From positions 112,076 to 176,075 of the forward strand of contig NZ_FNAH01000008.1 of the NCBI RefSeq assembly GCF_900101865.1: a stretch of 64,000 nt of DNA, written 5' to 3'. This stretch comes from Paracoccus isoporae. Its GTDB lineage: Bacteria > Pseudomonadota > Alphaproteobacteria > Rhodobacterales > Rhodobacteraceae. The translations under genes were made by a program, and so were the position numbers. Shown here one piece after another: positions 1 to 8,715 of this stretch (its first letter is position 1; each line of letters begins with the position of its first letter). The notes beneath the pieces were generated by a model. That model had not been told where the DNA came from. It did not search any database and was given only the letters and a program-made list of their open reading frames with translations.

Positions 1-2
1 TG

Positions 3-911
3 CTGGAGAACCGCGAGATCATGATGCGGATGTTCCCAGAGCTGTTCCGGGGCAACCGCATCGAGCCGGTGGACGGCTATCCCGAATTGCTGCGCCGGAC
101 GCTGGAATCGGTGGCGCCCAAGAAATGCCAGGGCCGGCCGCGCGTGGTGATCCTGACGCCGGGCCACTACAACAGCGCCTATTACGAGCACAGTTTCCTG
201 GCCAACCTCATGGGTGTGGAACTGGTCGAGGGCGCGGATCTGTTTGTCGAGGGGGAGTTCGCCTATATCCGCACCACCGAAGGGCCGAAGCGCGTCGATG
301 TGATTTATCGCCGTGTCGATGACGCCTTCATCGACCCGCTGACCTTCCGCCGCGATTCCATGCTGGGCGTGCCGGGTCTGATGGATGTCTATCGCTCTGG
401 CGGGGTGTCGATCTGCTCGTCGCCCGGTGCCGGCGTGGCGGACGACAAGGCCATCTACACCTTCGTGCCTGAGATGGTCCGCTTCTACCTCGGCGAGGAG
501 CCGATCCTTAAGAATGTCGATACCTGGACGCTGTGGGAAGACGATGATTACCGCTACGTGATGGACAATCTGGAAGAGCTGGTGGTGAAAGAGGTCCACG
601 GCTCGGGCGGCTACGGGATGCTGGTCGGGCCGCGCTCTTCCAAGGCGGAAATCGCCGAGTTCCGCAAGCTGATCGAGGCCAATCCGCATAACTACATCGC
701 GCAGCCGACCCTGTCGCTTTCGACCTGCCCGACCTTCGTGGAAGACGGCATCGCCCCCCGCCATGTCGATCTGCGGCCCTATTGCCTGTGCGGCGAGCGG
801 ATCGAGCTGGTGCCGGGCGGGCTGACGCGGGTGGCGCTGAAGGAAGGCAGCCTTGTCGTCAACTCGTCGCAGGGCGGGGGCGTCAAGGACACCTGGGTCT
901 TGTCGGAATAA
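3..911 (+). CDS. Circularly permuted ATP-grasp type 2 protein, C-terminal part (5' partial)
   Basis: The gene enters from before the window; 302 residues and the stop codon are visible. The reading frame is open to the first base, so the Met codons near position 21 are internal. The sequence matches the C-terminal half of the circularly permuted ATP-grasp family (DUF404/DUF407). A glycine-rich nucleotide loop, VVKEVHGSGGYGM, lies at about 582-620, and LTRVALKEGSLVVNSSQGGG lies close to the end. ATP-grasp enzymes activate a carboxylate with ATP and ligate it to an amine, so a peptide or amide ligase role is inferred; no substrate is known. It stands first in the visible operon, 15 nt before the alpha-E gene, followed by a transglutaminase-like gene and Anbu, the usual company of this family. 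Confidence 0.9.
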   Translation: MENREIMMRMFPELFRGNRIEPVDGYPELLRRTLESVAPKKCQGRPRVVILTPGHYNSAYYEHSFLANLMGVELVEGADLFVEGEFAYIRTTEGPKRVDVIYRRVDDAFIDPLTFRRDSMLGVPGLMDVYRSGGVSICSSPGAGVADDKAIYTFVPEMVRFYLGEEPILKNVDTWTLWEDDDYRYVMDNLEELVVKEVHGSGGYGMLVGPRSSKAEIAEFRKLIEANPHNYIAQPTLSLSTCPTFVEDGIAPRHVDLRPYCLCGERIELVPGGLTRVALKEGSLVVNSSQGGGVKDTWVLSE

Positions 912-926
912 GGAGGGGGAGAGAAC

Positions 927-1874
927 ATGCTCAGCCGCACCGCATCCAACCTGTTCTGGCTCGGCCGCCATATGGAACGCGCCGAAACCGCCTCGCGCCT
1001 GTTCGAGGTCGGCGCGCGCATCACCTTGCTGCCCAACACCGCCGAGGGGTATCGCAACGAATGGGAATCGCTTCTGCGCGCCTCGGCCTCCTCGCAGCTT
1101 TACAAGGGCAAATATGCCGAGGTGAACGAGGAGAACATGGAGAAATTCATGATCTTCGACCGCGACCACCAAGGCTCGGTGGCGAGCTGCATGTACAACG
1201 CCCGCGAATCCGGCCGCATCGTGCGCACGGCGCTGACCAGCCGGGTCTGGGATGCGCTGAACGTCGCCTGGCAGGAGCTGCGCGCGATGGATCCGGGGCA
1301 GGAGGATGCGGCGGATCTGGCCGATATGGTCGCGCGCCACGCCTCTACCGTCCACGGCGCGATTGACGGCACCCAGCTTCGCAATGACGGGTTCCACTTC
1401 ATGAAGCTGGGCTATGCCTTGGAACGGGCGGATTCCACGGCTCGGGTGCTGGACGTGAAGTATTTCGTGCTGCTGCCGCGGGTGGAATTCGTGGGCTCCG
1501 GCCTCGACAGCTATCAATGGCAGGTGATCCTGCGGGCGCTGTCCGCGCATCGCTCCTTTCACTGGGCCTATGGCGACGATGTCAGCGCCGGGCGGGTCGC
1601 GCATTTCCTGATCCTGAACGGCGAGGCGCCGCGTTCGCTGACCACCTCGGTCCATGAGGCGCTGTGGCATCTCGATGCGCTTGTGCGCCGTTACGGCGAT
1701 GACGTGCCGCACACGGCGCGCGACCGGGCGCGCGGCCTGGTGGATCGGCTGGGTGCGCTGAGCATTGAGGATATTTTCGACGAGGGGCTGCACGAGTTCC
1801 TGACCGATTTCATCATCGAGATCGGGCAGATCGCGAATTGCGTGCAAACCGATTATTTCTACGGAAGGGGCTGA
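927..1874 (+). CDS. Alpha-E domain-containing protein (DUF403)
   Basis: This 315-residue protein is almost entirely alpha-helical in appearance. It begins with the family hallmark MLSRTASNLFWLGRHMERAE, a conserved N-terminal helix of the alpha-E (DUF403) family, and family length is about 310-320. No catalytic motif is apparent and its biochemical role is unknown. It is almost always encoded beside the circularly permuted ATP-grasp protein, so a partner or scaffold role for that ligase is inferred. A strong ribosome site (GGAGGGGGAG) precedes the ATG. The stop codon lies two bases before the start of the transglutaminase-like gene, so the two are probably translationally coupled. Confidence 0.9.
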   Translation: MLSRTASNLFWLGRHMERAETASRLFEVGARITLLPNTAEGYRNEWESLLRASASSQLYKGKYAEVNEENMEKFMIFDRDHQGSVASCMYNARESGRIVRTALTSRVWDALNVAWQELRAMDPGQEDAADLADMVARHASTVHGAIDGTQLRNDGFHFMKLGYALERADSTARVLDVKYFVLLPRVEFVGSGLDSYQWQVILRALSAHRSFHWAYGDDVSAGRVAHFLILNGEAPRSLTTSVHEALWHLDALVRRYGDDVPHTARDRARGLVDRLGALSIEDIFDEGLHEFLTDFIIEIGQIANCVQTDYFYGRG

Positions 1875-1876
1875 AG

Positions 1877-2689
1877 ATGCGGCTCAGGATCACCCATCAC
1901 ACGGTCTACGACTACGAACGCCCGGTCAGTTTCGGGGTGCAGTCGCTGCGGGTCACGCCATCCGTGTTCGAGGGCCAGAAGGTCATCGACTGGCAGGTGG
2001 ATATGGGCGACACGAGCGAGGCCGGCGCCGGCTATCGCGACGGGGCCGGGGACTGGGTCCAGCTTTGGACGATCCACGGCCCGATTTCGAAAGTGCCGGT
2101 GCGGATCGAGGGCGAGGTCGTCACCACCGATCTGGCCGGCGTCCTGCGCGGTCATCGCGAGGTGATCCACCCGATGGTCTATCTGCAAACGACCAAGATG
2201 ACCGAACCCGACGAGGCGCTGCGCGACCTGGCGGCAGGCCCCGAGCAGGGGCTGGGCGATCTGGATCTGGCCCATGCGCTGTCGCATCTGGTGCATGAGA
2301 AGGTGGCATATCGGACCGGTGTGACCAATGGTCTGTCCACCGCCGCAGAGGTTCTGGCGGCAGGCGGCGGCGTCTGTCAGGATCACGCGCATGTGCTGAT
2401 GGCCGTGGCGCGCGCGCGCGGCCTGCCGGCGCGCTATGTCTCGGGCTACCTGCACGCCGATGCGGAGGGCAATATCCACGAGGCGGCACATGCCTGGGCG
2501 GAAATCCATGTCGGCGGGCTCGGCTGGGTCGGGTTCGACGCGGCAAACGCGACCTGTCCCAACGATCTCTATGTCCGCACCGGCTCTGGCCTCGATTCCC
2601 GCGACGCCGCACCGATCCGGGGTGTCACCGCGATGGGCGGCGCCGAGAAGCTCGAGGTCACTGTTGCGGTGAGCCGGGTCGAGGCGTAG
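1877..2689 (+). CDS. Transglutaminase-like cysteine protease family protein
   Basis: This 270-residue protein has an N-terminal beta-rich bacterial transglutaminase-like domain (about residues 1-80) followed by the papain-fold core. The expected catalytic triad is visible: Cys167 in GGGVCQDHAHV, His205 in EAAHAWAEIH and Asp221 in GWVGFDAANA. Such enzymes cleave or form amide/isopeptide bonds. The frame is open further upstream, but the start at 1877 is preferred because GGAAGGGG lies just upstream and the product then begins MRLRITHHTVYDYE, as in relatives. It follows the alpha-E gene by two bases and precedes Anbu by 31 bases. A role in processing the product of the ATP-grasp ligase is inferred. 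Confidence 0.92.
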   Translation: MRLRITHHTVYDYERPVSFGVQSLRVTPSVFEGQKVIDWQVDMGDTSEAGAGYRDGAGDWVQLWTIHGPISKVPVRIEGEVVTTDLAGVLRGHREVIHPMVYLQTTKMTEPDEALRDLAAGPEQGLGDLDLAHALSHLVHEKVAYRTGVTNGLSTAAEVLAAGGGVCQDHAHVLMAVARARGLPARYVSGYLHADAEGNIHEAAHAWAEIHVGGLGWVGFDAANATCPNDLYVRTGSGLDSRDAAPIRGVTAMGGAEKLEVTVAVSRVEA

Positions 2690-2720
2690 ACAGCGCCGCA
2701 ACGGGAACCGTGAGTCTAAG

Positions 2721-3449
2721 ATGACCTATTGCGTCGCGCTGAAGCTGAATGCCGGGCTGGTGCTTTTGTCCGATACGCGGACCAATGCCGGGCTCGACAA
2801 TATATCGACCTATCGCAAGATGTTCTTCTTCGAGGAACCAGGCGAGCGGGTGATCGCGATCATGACCGCGGGCAGCCTGTCGGTGACGCAGACCACCATT
2901 GCGCGGCTGCAGGAGGCGATCGATCACCCCGATTCGGGCGAGCATAACTCGATCATGAAGGCCTCCTCGATGCTGGGTGTGGTCGGTGTCATCGGTGAGA
3001 CGCTGTCGCGGACGCGCCGCGAAATCGCCGCGCAGCATGCCGATCTGCGCCAGAGCCAGGCCTCGGCCAGCATGATCGTGGCCGGGCAGCGTGCGGGCGG
3101 CGAGATGCGGCTGTTTCTGATCTATCCCGAGGGCAACCATATCGAGGCCACCGAGGACACGCCCTATCTGCAGATCGGAGAGCATAAATACGGCAAGCCG
3201 ATCCTCGACCGGGTGGTGACGCCCGCGACCAGCCTGGAGGACGCGCAGAAGGCGGTGCTGCTGTCGATGGATTCGACGATGAAATCGAACCTCTCCGTGG
3301 GCATGCCGCTGGATCTTGCGATCATCGAGAAGGATGCCTGCCAGATCAGCGCCAAGCGCCGCATCATGCAGAGCGATGCGCAATTCTCGGCCATGTCCGA
3401 CGCCTGGTCCGAGGCGCTGCGCGAAGCCTTCGTGCAGATGCCGCTTTAG
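2721..3449 (+). CDS. Anbu-type proteasome-like peptidase
   Basis: This 242-residue protein of the Ntn-hydrolase fold belongs to the Anbu family (ancestral beta subunit; proteasome-type protease), distinct from HslV. It starts MTYCVALKLNAGLVLLSDTR. After Met removal, Thr1 would be the nucleophile, with Asp17 (in LLSDTR) and Lys32 (in STYRKM) completing the proteasome triad. AIMTAGSLSVTQT supplies the conserved glycine-rich oxyanion region. Known Anbu proteins form open helical rings, and peptidase activity has been hard to demonstrate. There is no AAA+ unfoldase nearby. It is the last gene of this operon and is convergent with mutS, with 16 nt between the stops and no clear terminator. Confidence 0.93.
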   Translation: MTYCVALKLNAGLVLLSDTRTNAGLDNISTYRKMFFFEEPGERVIAIMTAGSLSVTQTTIARLQEAIDHPDSGEHNSIMKASSMLGVVGVIGETLSRTRREIAAQHADLRQSQASASMIVAGQRAGGEMRLFLIYPEGNHIEATEDTPYLQIGEHKYGKPILDRVVTPATSLEDAQKAVLLSMDSTMKSNLSVGMPLDLAIIEKDACQISAKRRIMQSDAQFSAMSDAWSEALREAFVQMPL

Positions 3450-3465
3450 GCGGCGGCTTGCGCGA

Positions 3466-6099
3466 TCAGCTCAGAGATTTCAGCTCGTAGATCAGATCGA
3501 GCGCCTCGCGCGGCGACAGCGCGTCGGGGTTGATGTCCCGCAGCCGGGCTTCGGCCTCGCTGTCCCTGGGTTTGTCCGCCGCCGGAGCCGCAGCCGGGGG
3601 CGGGGCCGCGCGGAACAGCGGCAGATCGTCGATGATCTCGGCGGGATGGACCGCGCCCTCGCGCTCGCCCGATTCCAGCAGGTTCAGAATGTCGCGCGCC
3701 CGCGTCACCACCGCATCGGGCAGCCCGGCCAGCCGGGCCACCTGCACCCCGTAGGAGCGGTCGGCGGCGCCCTTGCGGACTTCGTGCAGAAAGATCACCT
3801 CGCCCTCCCATTCGCGCACGGCGACGGTGGCATTCTCGACCCCGTCCAGCTTGGCGGCGAGCGCGGTCAGTTCGTGATAATGCGTCGCAAACAGCGCCCG
3901 GCAGCGATTGACGGCCTGAAGGTTTTCCATCACCGCCCAGGCGATCGACAGCCCGTCCCAAGTTGCGGTGCCGCGCCCGATCTCGTCCAGGATGACAAGC
4001 GCGCGGTCATCGGCCTGATTGAGGATGGCGGCCGTCTCGACCATCTCGACCATGAAGGTCGAACGGCCCCGCGCCAGATCATCCGCCGCGCCGACGCGGC
4101 TGAAGAGCTGGCTGACCAGCCCGATATGCGCGCGCGCCGCAGGAACGAACGCGCCTGCCTGCGCGAGAATGGCGATCAGCGCGTTCTGGCGCAGAAAGGT
4201 CGATTTCCCGGCCATGTTGGGTCCGGTCAGCAGCCAGATCGCCGGGGTCTCGCCCTCGGTCAGCGCGCAGTCATTGGCGACGAAGCTTTCCGCCTTGCGT
4301 TTCAGCGCGCGTTCGACGACCGGATGCCGCCCGGCCTCGATCCGAAAGGCGCGGCTGTCATCGACAAGCGGGCGGGTCCAGCCTTCGCCAGTGGCCAGAT
4401 CGGCGAAGGCGGCGCTCAGGTCGATCTCGGCCAGGGCACGGGCCGCCTGTCCGATCGGCGCCGCGGCCGTCAGCACCGCCTCGCGCAGACGGGCGAAGAT
4501 CGCCCGCTCCATCTCCAGCGCGCGGTCGCGGGCGTTGACGATGCGGGTCTCCAGCTCGGACAACTCGACCGTCGTGAATCTGATCTGGTTGGCGGTGGTC
4601 TGGCGGTGGATGAAAGTCTCCGAGAGGGGCGGTGCCATCATCTTCTGCGCATGGGTCGCCGTGGTCTCGATGAAATAGCCCAGCACATTGTTGTGCTTCA
4701 TCTTGAGGCTCGCGACACCGGCCAGTTCGGCATATTCGCCCTGCATCCGCGCAATCACGCCCCGGCCTTCGTCGCGCAATTGCCGCGTCTCGTCCAGATC
4801 GGCATCGAAGCCCGAGGCCACGAAGCCGCCATCGCGGGCGAGCAATGGTGGCTCGGCGATCAGCGCGTCGTCCAGCAGATCGATCAGTTCCTCATGCCCG
4901 GTCAGATCTTTCGCCGCCTCTCTCAGCAGGGTCGGGGAGTCGTCCTGCAACATCCCGGCCACCGTGATCGCCTGGGTCAGCCCGGACCGGATCGCGCCCA
5001 GATCGCGCGGCCCGCCCCGGTCAAGCGCCAGCCGTGACAGCGCCCTGTCCATATCCGGCACACGCGACAGCGCCTCGCGCAGATCGGCGGTCAGGCCGGC
5101 ATCCTCGGCCAGATGCTGCACCGCATCATGTCGCGCCCGGATCGTGTCGAGATCGCGCGAGGGCGCAGAAATCCGCCGTTCGAGCAATCGCGCCCCGGCG
5201 GCGGTCGCGGTGCGGTCGATGGACGCCAGCAGCGAGCCGTCGCGCCCGCCCGACAGCGCCTGTGTCAGTTCCAGATTGCGCCGCGTCGCCGCGTCGATCT
5301 GCATCGCGCCCGCGATCTGCTCGCGCTGCGGCAGGCGGAGCAGAGGTAGCTGGGATTTCTGGGTCAGTTCCAGATAATCCGCAATCGCCCCCATCGCGGC
5401 GAGTTCCGCGCGTGAGAAGCTGCCGAACCCGTCCAGCGTCTCGACCTTGAACAGGGCGGTCAGACGACGCACGGCGGCGGTGGATTCGAAACTCCCCTGC
5501 GGCAATTCGGTCAGCGCCGCCCCGGCCTCTTCGGCCAGATCCTCAAGCCGCGCGCCTTCGGCCACCAGCAATTCGCGCGGGGCGATCCGGGCCAGTTCCG
5601 GGGCCAGCCGCGCCTGCGGGCAGGCCATGACCCGGAACGCGCCGGTCGAGATATCGGCCCATGCCAGCGCGGTGTCGTCGCGCACCTGCGCAAACGCCGC
5701 CAGGAAATTATGGCGCCGCGCCTCCAGCAGCGTCTCTTCGGTCAGCGTGCCGGGCGTCACCAACCGCACCACATCGCGGGCCACGACGGATTTGCTGCCG
5801 CGCTTCTTGGCTTCGGCCGGATCCTCCATCTGCTCGGCGATGGCGACGCGGAACCCCTTGCGGATCAGCGTCAGAAGATAGCTCTCGGCGGCATGGACCG
5901 GGACGCCACACATCGGGATAGGCTGGCCCTGATGCGTGCCACGCTTGGTCAGCGCGATATCGAGGGCAGCTGCGGCCGAGACCGCGTCGTCAAAGAACAT
6001 CTCGTAGAAATCGCCCATCCGGTAGAACAGCAGCGCACCCGGATTGGCCTCGCGGATCGCGAGATACTGGGCCATCATCGGGGTCGGCTGGTCGGACAT
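3466..6099 (-). CDS. mutS: DNA mismatch repair protein MutS
   Basis: MutS recognises mismatches and small loops and starts methyl-directed repair. The 877-residue product shows the mismatch-reading Phe-x-Glu (GDFYEMF, Phe31/Glu33) near the N-terminus. The ATPase has Walker A TGPNMAGKSTF and Walker B LVILDEIGRGTATWDG. A C-terminal extension ends PREALDLIYELKSLS, like the beta-clamp/tetramer region of other MutS proteins. The frame extends to 6165, but the ATG at 6099 is chosen because AAGGAGG lies 6 nt upstream. It is the last of three co-oriented genes (dapF, mtaB, mutS), 81 nt after mtaB. Confidence 0.97.
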   Translation of the reverse strand: MSDQPTPMMAQYLAIREANPGALLFYRMGDFYEMFFDDAVSAAAALDIALTKRGTHQGQPIPMCGVPVHAAESYLLTLIRKGFRVAIAEQMEDPAEAKKRGSKSVVARDVVRLVTPGTLTEETLLEARRHNFLAAFAQVRDDTALAWADISTGAFRVMACPQARLAPELARIAPRELLVAEGARLEDLAEEAGAALTELPQGSFESTAAVRRLTALFKVETLDGFGSFSRAELAAMGAIADYLELTQKSQLPLLRLPQREQIAGAMQIDAATRRNLELTQALSGGRDGSLLASIDRTATAAGARLLERRISAPSRDLDTIRARHDAVQHLAEDAGLTADLREALSRVPDMDRALSRLALDRGGPRDLGAIRSGLTQAITVAGMLQDDSPTLLREAAKDLTGHEELIDLLDDALIAEPPLLARDGGFVASGFDADLDETRQLRDEGRGVIARMQGEYAELAGVASLKMKHNNVLGYFIETTATHAQKMMAPPLSETFIHRQTTANQIRFTTVELSELETRIVNARDRALEMERAIFARLREAVLTAAAPIGQAARALAEIDLSAAFADLATGEGWTRPLVDDSRAFRIEAGRHPVVERALKRKAESFVANDCALTEGETPAIWLLTGPNMAGKSTFLRQNALIAILAQAGAFVPAARAHIGLVSQLFSRVGAADDLARGRSTFMVEMVETAAILNQADDRALVILDEIGRGTATWDGLSIAWAVMENLQAVNRCRALFATHYHELTALAAKLDGVENATVAVREWEGEVIFLHEVRKGAADRSYGVQVARLAGLPDAVVTRARDILNLLESGEREGAVHPAEIIDDLPLFRAAPPPAAAPAADKPRDSEAEARLRDINPDALSPREALDLIYELKSLS

Positions 6100-6180
6100 A
6101 TGCGGCCTCCTTCTGGCGGCCTGTTCTAGCGCATCACGCGGTGATTGCCAGAGCGCGCGAGACACCGCGCCACGCCGCGG

Positions 6181-7446
6181 TCACGCGGTCAGGCGGACCC
6201 CGTCATGCCCGGTGATGTCGCACTCCACCAGCGTGCCTTCGGGCATGTCGCGGTCAAACGCGACCTCGGTGAACTGCTCGGTCCGCCCGATGCGCGGCCC
6301 TTCGGTCAGGATGCGGTGCCTGCGGCCGGTCTGCGCCTCCAGATGGGTGCGTAGGGCGGCGTCGCCCGCCGCGCGCAGCCGGGCGGCACGATCCTTGATC
6401 GCCTTGCCGTTCACTGCGGGCATCCGCGCGGCGGGGGTGCCTTTGCGCGCCGAATAGGGAAAGACATGCAGGAAGGTCAGTCCGCAATCCCCGACCAGCT
6501 TCAGCGAGTTCTCGAACATCGCCTCGGTCTCGGTCGGAAAACCCGCGATGATGTCGGCGCCGAAGACGATCTCGGGGCGCAGGCGGCGAGCCTCCTCGCA
6601 GAAGCGGATGGCATCGTCGCGCAGATGGCGGCGTTTCATGCGCTTCAGGATCATGTCGTCCCCGGCCTGAAGCGAGAGATGCAGATGCGGCATCAGCCGT
6701 TTTTCGGTCGCGATGGCCTGCATGAGATTGTCGTCGGCCTCGATGGAATCGATGGACGAGATCCGCAGCCGCGGCAGATCCGGCACCAGCTTCAGGATCC
6801 GCATGACCAGATCGCCAAGCCGCGGCGTTCCGGGCAGATCGGCGCCCCAGGAGGTGAGGTCCACCCCGGTCAGTACGACCTCATTGAAGCCGCGATCCCG
6901 CAGCCGCTTGATCTGGTCCACCACCACACCCGCAGGCACGGAACGCGAATTGCCGCGACCATAGGGAATGATGCAGAAGGTGCAGCGATGGTCGCAGCCA
7001 TTCTGGACCTGCACATAGGCGCGGTGCCGCCGGAACCCGTCGATCAGATGGCCGGCCGTTTCCTCGACCGACATGATGTCATCGACGATCACCCGCTCGG
7101 TCCGGCCGATCAGATCAGGGGTCAGGCTGGCCCAGGTCGAGGGCTGCATCTTCTCTGAGTTGCCGATAACACGCGTCACCTCGGGCATGGCGGCAAAGGT
7201 TTCGGGCTCGGTCTGGGCCGCGCAGCCGGTGACGATGACCGGCGCGCCGGGGTTGTCGCGGGCCAGACGGCGGATGTCCTGTCGCGCCTTGCGCACCGCC
7301 TCGGCGGTCACGGCGCAGGTGTTCACGATCACCGCGCCTTGCAGCCCGGCAGAGGCGGCCATCTCGCGCATCGCCTCGGATTCGTAAGCGTTGAGCCGGC
7401 AGCCATGGGTGGAGAACACCGCCTGTTTCAGATCCGGCGCGCTCAT
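6181..7446 (-). CDS. mtaB: tRNA (N6-L-threonylcarbamoyladenosine(37)-C2)-methylthiotransferase MtaB
   Basis: This radical SAM methylthiotransferase converts t6A37 to ms2t6A37 in ANN-decoding tRNAs. The 421-residue protein has the N-terminal UPF0004 domain with three cluster cysteines (Cys16, Cys44 and Cys75, the last in VTGCAAQ). The radical SAM motif is CDHRCTFC (Cys151, 155, 158), and a C-terminal TRAM-like segment ends the protein. The start STHGCRLNAYES is typical of MtaB rather than MiaB. The ATG at 7446 overlaps the dapF stop by 4 nt (ATGA), so translational coupling is likely; a GTG nine bases further upstream is the alternative. The product acts on tRNA-Lys among others, and a tRNA-Lys gene lies just upstream of dapF. 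Confidence 0.95.
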   Translation of the reverse strand: MSAPDLKQAVFSTHGCRLNAYESEAMREMAASAGLQGAVIVNTCAVTAEAVRKARQDIRRLARDNPGAPVIVTGCAAQTEPETFAAMPEVTRVIGNSEKMQPSTWASLTPDLIGRTERVIVDDIMSVEETAGHLIDGFRRHRAYVQVQNGCDHRCTFCIIPYGRGNSRSVPAGVVVDQIKRLRDRGFNEVVLTGVDLTSWGADLPGTPRLGDLVMRILKLVPDLPRLRISSIDSIEADDNLMQAIATEKRLMPHLHLSLQAGDDMILKRMKRRHLRDDAIRFCEEARRLRPEIVFGADIIAGFPTETEAMFENSLKLVGDCGLTFLHVFPYSARKGTPAARMPAVNGKAIKDRAARLRAAGDAALRTHLEAQTGRRHRILTEGPRIGRTEQFTEVAFDRDMPEGTLVECDITGHDGVRLTA

Positions 7447-8270
7447 CCCCGCCACACCCCGTCAAAGACATGCGCGGTCGGCCCGGTCATCCAGACCCCA
7501 TCCTCGCGCCAGTCGATCCAGAGCGTGCCGCCGGCGAGCTCCACCTGCACCTTGCGCCCGGTCAGCCCGCGCCGCGCCGCCGCCACCGCCGCCGCGCAGG
7601 AGCACGAGCCAGAGGCCAGCGTCTTGCCCACGCCGCGTTCCCAGATGCGCACATGCAGCGTATCGGGCGCGATGAGCTGCGCCACCTCGACATTGGTGCG
7701 TTCGGGAAAAAGCGGATGAACCTCGTGGCGCGCACCGAACGCGTCGAAATTGCCGATCCCGCCCGGGTCGTCGACGAAGAAGGTCATATGCGGATTGCCC
7801 ATCCCCGTGGCCACCGGATCGCCCTCGATCGGCAGGTGGTCGAGATCCACCGCCTCGGCCAGCGGAATGTCGCGCCACTCGAGCACCGGCGGGCCCATAT
7901 TCACCCGCGTCAGCCCACAGCCCGCATCCTCGGCCGCCAGCACGGCATGATCGGTGCGCAGCCGCAGCCGGTCGCGTCCCGTCCCGTCCATCACGAACCG
8001 CGCGATGCAGCGTGTCGCGTTCCCGCACGCGGCCGAGCGCGACCCGTCGGCGTTGAAGAACACCAGCCGCGCATCGACCTCATCGTCATGCGCGATGGTT
8101 GCCATCTGGTCGAAACCCACGCCGAAATGCCTGTCCGCCATGGCCGTGATCGTGGCAGCATCGGGCGCCTCGATCCCGTGACGGAGATCGATGACGACGA
8201 AGTCATTGCCAAGCCCGTGCATCTTCATGAAGGGCAGGCCGGGGGTGCGGGCGTGTTCCATGCCCGCCAT
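7443..8270 (-). CDS. dapF: Diaminopimelate epimerase-family protein (DapF)
   Basis: DapF interconverts LL- and meso-diaminopimelate in lysine and peptidoglycan synthesis using two cysteines. The 275-residue product shows FMKMHGLGNDFVVID at the N-terminus and the first catalytic cysteine in ADGSRSAACGNATRC. At the second site, where ACGSGACA is expected, it reads LASGSCSCAA. The catalytic Cys position is therefore Ser, with new cysteines 3 and 5 residues later. The DNA codon is plainly TCT. Either a neighbouring Cys substitutes, or this is a lineage variant or a related epimerase. Start choices are 8270 (used) and ATG 8261; the frame runs open to 8324. The gene heads dapF-mtaB-mutS. Confidence 0.88.
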   Translation of the reverse strand: MAGMEHARTPGLPFMKMHGLGNDFVVIDLRHGIEAPDAATITAMADRHFGVGFDQMATIAHDDEVDARLVFFNADGSRSAACGNATRCIARFVMDGTGRDRLRLRTDHAVLAAEDAGCGLTRVNMGPPVLEWRDIPLAEAVDLDHLPIEGDPVATGMGNPHMTFFVDDPGGIGNFDAFGARHEVHPLFPERTNVEVAQLIAPDTLHVRIWERGVGKTLASGSCSCAAAVAAARRGLTGRKVQVELAGGTLWIDWREDGVWMTGPTAHVFDGVWRG

Positions 8271-8358
8271 ATAGTCGCCCCGGAAAGTTTTCGCCAGAAG
8301 CGTGTTTTTTGCGCTTGACCCCACCGATGCGCAAAACTAGGAAAGCGCCCTGTGATGT

Positions 8359-8434
8359 GGGCCGTTAGCTCAGTTGGTAGAGCAACTGACTTTTAATCAG
8401 TGGGTCGCAGGTTCGAATCCTGCACGGCTCACCA
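8359..8434 (+). tRNA. tRNA-Lys (anticodon TTT)
   Basis: A complete 76-nt cloverleaf with encoded CCA is visible. The acceptor arm GGGCCGT pairs with ACGGCTC, including one G-T pair. The D-loop region is TAGCTCAGTTGGTAGAGCA. The anticodon stem ACTGA/TCAGT holds the loop CTTTTAA with anticodon TTT. The T-arm is GCAGGTTCGAATCCTGC. It stands alone between dapF (divergent) and the IclR-family gene. Confidence 0.98.
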
Positions 8435-8715
8435 CGTCCTTCCACCAACCCCGCCGATGCCCTGGCCATTCCGCGCGCCGCGGGGCGGTGCCGGTGGAAC
8501 GCGCGCATGCAGACCTGCATGGCGGCGGTTTAACCACATATGAAAAACCTTTTCTTATTTGGCGAAGTGCTGATAAGCTGTTGAAATTGCGCTTGTCCGC
8601 TGCGTGTCTTCGGCATCGACCGGTCGGGCCGGCCACGCGGCGCTGTCGCCGGGTCGTGACGGCCCGGCTTGCAGTCGCACGCGGCTTTGGACAAGACTAC
8701 GCGGCATTGCAGGAG

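Noticed and set aside
3316..5037. 573-codon plus-strand frame opposite mutS
   Set aside because: It overlaps the end of Anbu and most of mutS in antisense; no motif or ribosome site supports it.
8374..8715. N-terminal extension of the IclR gene through tRNA-Lys
   Set aside because: The region contains the tRNA gene and non-coding sequence; the HTH domain begins after 8716.
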